Positions 61,412-64,000 of a DNA stretch of 64,000 bases are shown piece by piece. The position numbers and the translations under genes were made by a program. Source of the DNA: Emticicia sp051209875. Its GTDB lineage: Bacteria > Bacteroidota > Bacteroidia > Cytophagales > Spirosomataceae. The stretch is taken from contig NZ_JBNTQY010000001.1 in the NCBI RefSeq assembly GCF_051209875.1, forward strand, positions 992,001 to 1,056,000. The letters run 5' to 3'. The notes under the pieces were generated by a model that saw only the letters and a list, made by a program, of their open reading frames with translations, was not told the origin of the DNA and did no database searches. How positions within the stretch are numbered: the first letter of the stretch is position 1; the number at the start of each line of letters is the position of its first letter.

Positions 61412-62290
61412 TTAAAATTTCAAAGTAGCAGGCAAATATTTTGCCACTAAATCTTCATAATATGGACGAAGTGCTTTGGCATCGGGTGGCACAGGCACTT
61501 TAGAATACAAATCATAAGGATTGAATTTATCTACCCATTTGAACATTTCATAATCATGTTTTGACATCAAATGGCTGTATGCGTCGTCACGGTGTTGAGG
61601 GTAAAATGAGTGATAACGAATGGGATAAAGAGCTTCTTCTGGTAAATAATTTTTCATCATTTGGTAAAGATACTCATCGTGTCCCCATGACATTTTTACA
61701 TTTTCAAGTCCACAATTTGGAGAATAAACGCCGTATTTTGTATTATAGCGTTCATCTTTTGAATCAGGATTTGCTTCAAAAAACTCAGGATAAACGATTT
61801 TATCAGAATGTTTGCAACCAACAGGGAAAGTATCACCTACAACCGCCCATTGTGGCTCGCCAAATAAGCAAAGAACTTTGCCTAAATCGTGCATAAAGCC
61901 CATCAAAACAAACCAATCTGGATGCCCGTCAGCTCTAATAGCTTCAGAAGTTTGAAGTAAATGTTGGAATTGGTCAAGATTTGTATCAGGATCAGAATCA
62001 TCAACCAAAGTATTCAAGAAATCAATGGCATCCCAAACAGACATTTCACGTTTGTTAAATTTCAAGAATTCTTTTTCTTTCTCCAGTACAAAGTCGTAAG
62101 TTTGATAAGTATGATTTAAACGATAAAATTCTCTTACAGTATTTACACGTGCTGAGTCAGTGTAATTACGATATTCTTCTTTCGTTTTCTTGGTTGTACT
62201 ATTTTTAGGCTCTGGGTATCTTTCGAGCAAATCATCTTCCCATTCTTCGATGCTTGCTAAAGGCGAAATTTCTTTTTCGGTGAAGTTCAT
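61412..62290 (-). CDS. Myo-inositol oxygenase
   Basis: 292 residues from ATG at 62290; 16 extra codons upstream are unlike the family. All six di-iron ligands of the eukaryotic enzyme have counterparts: His110 (QFQHLLQTSE), His134/Asp135 (GFMHDLGK), His204 (SWGHDEY), His227 (RYHSFYP) and Asp254 (KWVDKFNPYDLYSK). It cleaves myo-inositol to D-glucuronate with O2. Glucuronate can feed UxaC at 22.9 kb. Best known from eukaryotes; also found in some Bacteroidota. Upstream LacI-type site and SusD gene suggest induction by a sugar or polyol. Confidence 0.96.
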   Translation of the reverse strand: MNFTEKEISPLASIEEWEDDLLERYPEPKNSTTKKTKEEYRNYTDSARVNTVREFYRLNHTYQTYDFVLEKEKEFLKFNKREMSVWDAIDFLNTLVDDSDPDTNLDQFQHLLQTSEAIRADGHPDWFVLMGFMHDLGKVLCLFGEPQWAVVGDTFPVGCKHSDKIVYPEFFEANPDSKDERYNTKYGVYSPNCGLENVKMSWGHDEYLYQMMKNYLPEEALYPIRYHSFYPQHRDDAYSHLMSKHDYEMFKWVDKFNPYDLYSKVPVPPDAKALRPYYEDLVAKYLPATLKF

Positions 62291-62386
62291 TAGGATATAT
62301 TTTTTTGAATTATCGAATGTTTTCTTGGAAACTATCAAATACTATGCAATAAAGTAATAAAATCTATAACTTTTTAAATAAAATTT

Positions 62387-62405
62387 ACGCAAACGTTTGA
62401 AATCG
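62387..62405. promoter_or_regulatory. LacI-type operator upstream of myo-inositol oxygenase
   Basis: ACGCAAACGTTTGAAATCG, with an ACGCAAACGTT core identical to 41180-41190 and an imperfect dyad (CAAACGTTTG). About 100 bases before the start codon. Confidence 0.6.
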
Positions 62406-62428
62406 TTGCAAAAAGGTAATTTGATAAA

Positions 62429-62460
62429 AAGCGATGATAAAATTTTATTTATCATCGCTT
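62429..62460 (-). terminator. Terminator of the SusD-type gene
   Basis: AAGCGATGATAAA and TTTATCATCGCTT form a 13-base perfect stem around ATTTTA. It lies 53 bases after the SusD stop codon. Confidence 0.8.
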
Positions 62461-62513
62461 AAATATCTATTAATGAACACTTTATAATGAATAATTACAC
62501 CGTATCAATTAGA

Positions 62514-64000
62514 TCAATATCCTTGATTTTGTTTTAAATATCCAGGAAGGTTCGATGCTCCATCAATAGCTGTTTGTGGAATCGGGAATACTCTTTTGAG
62601 TTTGTCGGTATTGGTTTTTTCTGTCCAAGTTCCTTCATATTTACCAAAACGAATCATATCGCTACGGCGGAGCATTTCCCAGTAAAATTCAAAACCACGC
62701 TCTTTGAATAAAATGTCTAATGACATGGTTGTCAATGGAGGAGGAGGAGTTGTACGAGCCGCTCGTACGATATTTACATCAGCCAAAGCACCAGCAGCAT
62801 CGTTACTTTTACGTAATTTTGCTTCAGCACGCATCATATAAACATCAGCCAAACGCACAATCACGATGTCGGCTTCACCGAAGTTACGACCACTCACCGA
62901 TTTTTTGCTAAACTCATACTTTTCAACACGGTAGCCTGAGCTATAATCACTTCCTGCAGTTGTAAAATCTACCTTTTCAGTAAAATTAACTGGTACAGTC
63001 GGACGGTTACGAGTATCGTTGAAGAGTTTACCAACTTTATATTTGCCATCTGGGCATTTCAAGAAAACACCATTTTTTCTAATCAAACCATATTGCTGAC
63101 CTCTTAAAATACCACGATTGATATTGAAGTTTTCACCAGCTACACAAGAATCGGCAGGGTTAGTATAGATCGACAAGTTTTGTCTGTGAAATCTTGGGTC
63201 AGCAGCAGCAGGGTCTAATGGTGCGTATTGATCAACCCAAGTACGATAAAAATCAGGTGTAATAGCAGGACCATCAGTACCATTGGCATTTGGATAAGCA
63301 GGAAGCGGGAATTGGTCGCCTGAAAGCGAGAAATACGCCATACGATTATGTCCGTTCAATTCTGCTCTTTGGTCAACTGCAAAAATTAACTCAGGATTTG
63401 TATGATTGTCTGAACCAAAAATTGAGAAATAATCAGGTGATAACTTGAATTGGCCTGAGTTGATAATTTTATCACAATACTCAGTTACTTTATCCATTTC
63501 TTCAGGTTTGAAGTTTGGAGTACCATAAACATCACGATAAACGGCAGCATTCAAATACAAACGAGCCAATAAACCCCAAGCAGCACTTTTTGATAAACGA
63601 CCTGGTCCAACGGTAGCATCTAAATCAGGTTCAACGGCAAGTAATTCGTTTTTGATGTATTGGAATGCTTCTTCACCACGAATGATTTTTGAAGTTTCGC
63701 CCACATCTTCTTTTACAAATACTAAACCGAAAAGATCAAGTGTTAGCATTGAATAATAAGCACGCATACCTCTTGCTTCTGCTAAATATACTTTTGCACT
63801 TGGGTCGTTGAGTGTAGGTAAAGTATTGATTGCTGTAATAGCTCTCGACATTCCTTGCAAAATAAAATTCCAAGTGTTTCTGATATTTGGATCAGTGCTT
63901 TGGTAAGTATGTTGGTGCATGGCAATATAAATACCATTATCACCCCAGTCAGTACCGCCACGGTAAGGCAAAATTGCTTCGTCAGTCGAGATTTCTTGAA
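62514..64000 (-). CDS. SusD/RagB-family outer-membrane lipoprotein, C-terminal part
   Basis: The last about 495 residues are present; the signal peptide and first helices lie beyond the window edge. The helical TPR-like N-terminal part has MSRAITAINTLP and AEARGMRAYYSMLTLDLFG; the C-terminal RagB/SusD domain ends with DIVIVRLADVYMMRAEAKLR, LFKERGFEFYWEMLRRSDMIRFGKY and RVFPIPQTAID. It should bind an oligosaccharide at the surface as partner of a SusC porin, expected just outside the window. Confidence 0.95.
   Translation of the reverse strand, partial: QEISTDEAILPYRGGTDWGDNGIYIAMHQHTYQSTDPNIRNTWNFILQGMSRAITAINTLPTLNDPSAKVYLAEARGMRAYYSMLTLDLFGLVFVKEDVGETSKIIRGEEAFQYIKNELLAVEPDLDATVGPGRLSKSAAWGLLARLYLNAAVYRDVYGTPNFKPEEMDKVTEYCDKIINSGQFKLSPDYFSIFGSDNHTNPELIFAVDQRAELNGHNRMAYFSLSGDQFPLPAYPNANGTDGPAITPDFYRTWVDQYAPLDPAAADPRFHRQNLSIYTNPADSCVAGENFNINRGILRGQQYGLIRKNGVFLKCPDGKYKVGKLFNDTRNRPTVPVNFTEKVDFTTAGSDYSSGYRVEKYEFSKKSVSGRNFGEADIVIVRLADVYMMRAEAKLRKSNDAAGALADVNIVRAARTTPPPPLTTMSLDILFKERGFEFYWEMLRRSDMIRFGKYEGTWTEKTNTDKLKRVFPIPQTAIDGASNLPGYLKQNQGY

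Overview
The window looks like chromosomal DNA from a low-GC, glycan-degrading member of the Bacteroidota, most likely order Cytophagales. Evidence: a SusD/RagB lipoprotein, a TonB receptor with STN and carboxypeptidase-like domains, DUF4249, a type IX secretion C-terminal sorting domain, absence of clear Shine-Dalgarno sites, and promoter-like sequences of the TTTG / TAnnTTTG type. Genus assignment (Emticicia/Arcicella-like) is a guess from overall gene content and is not proven here.

Layout. 1-4 kb: two parvulin-type periplasmic chaperones, the first cut by the window edge and carrying an OmpA-like segment, then a MoxR ATPase. 4-7 kb: Ppx/GppA phosphatase and a vSGLT-like sodium/sugar symporter on the minus strand. 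7-11 kb: a histidine kinase/response regulator pair, an Lrp/AsnC regulator and divergent alanine dehydrogenase. 11-18 kb, plus strand: RNase HI with a viroplasmin domain, a TrmN6-like methyltransferase, a GT2 glycosyltransferase, penicillin-binding protein 1A, an MFS transporter and a YihY-family membrane protein. From 18.5 kb to the end every confident gene is on the minus strand: DapA, a beta-lactamase-fold hydrolase, an NTF2-like protein, hexuronate transporter ExuT, glucuronate isomerase UxaC, two GH105/GH88 hydrolases, rhamnose mutarotase, a TonB receptor/DUF4249/MG2-like triad, a small secreted protein and a GH39 enzyme (18.5-37 kb). Next come an IS200-like single-tyrosine transposase with a hairpin-rich repeat array, GH43, a GH44-like enzyme with T9SS signal, a sortilin-like Asp-box protein, S9 peptidase, alpha/beta hydrolase, M20 peptidase and FMN hydroxy-acid oxidase (37-50 kb). 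The last part has a repeat-filled gap, a serine hydrolase, a DUF3500 tandem protein, a SRPBCC/EVE/MarR operon, an ACP-like membrane protein, GH95 fucosidase, YdeI-like, DUF1080, VOC, myo-inositol oxygenase and the C-terminal part of a SusD protein.

How the genes fit. GH105 enzymes, RhaM, ExuT and UxaC suggest use of rhamnogalacturonan (pectin) fragments. GH39, GH43, GH44 and GH95 suggest hemicellulose/xyloglucan side-chain processing. Myo-inositol oxygenase makes D-glucuronate, which UxaC can isomerise, so two carbon sources may converge. A LacI-type operator core (ACGCAAACGTT) is present upstream of both the GH44 gene and the inositol oxygenase gene, suggesting a shared regulator encoded outside the window.

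The most unusual non-coding signal is a set of about ten intergenic arrays with an exact 7-base period. The heptad differs from locus to locus and is degenerate within a locus, and several arrays occur as two inverted arms. A 41-base tandem repeat at 50.36-50.53 kb is itself mostly heptad-built. I found no tRNA, rRNA, CRISPR array or prophage.
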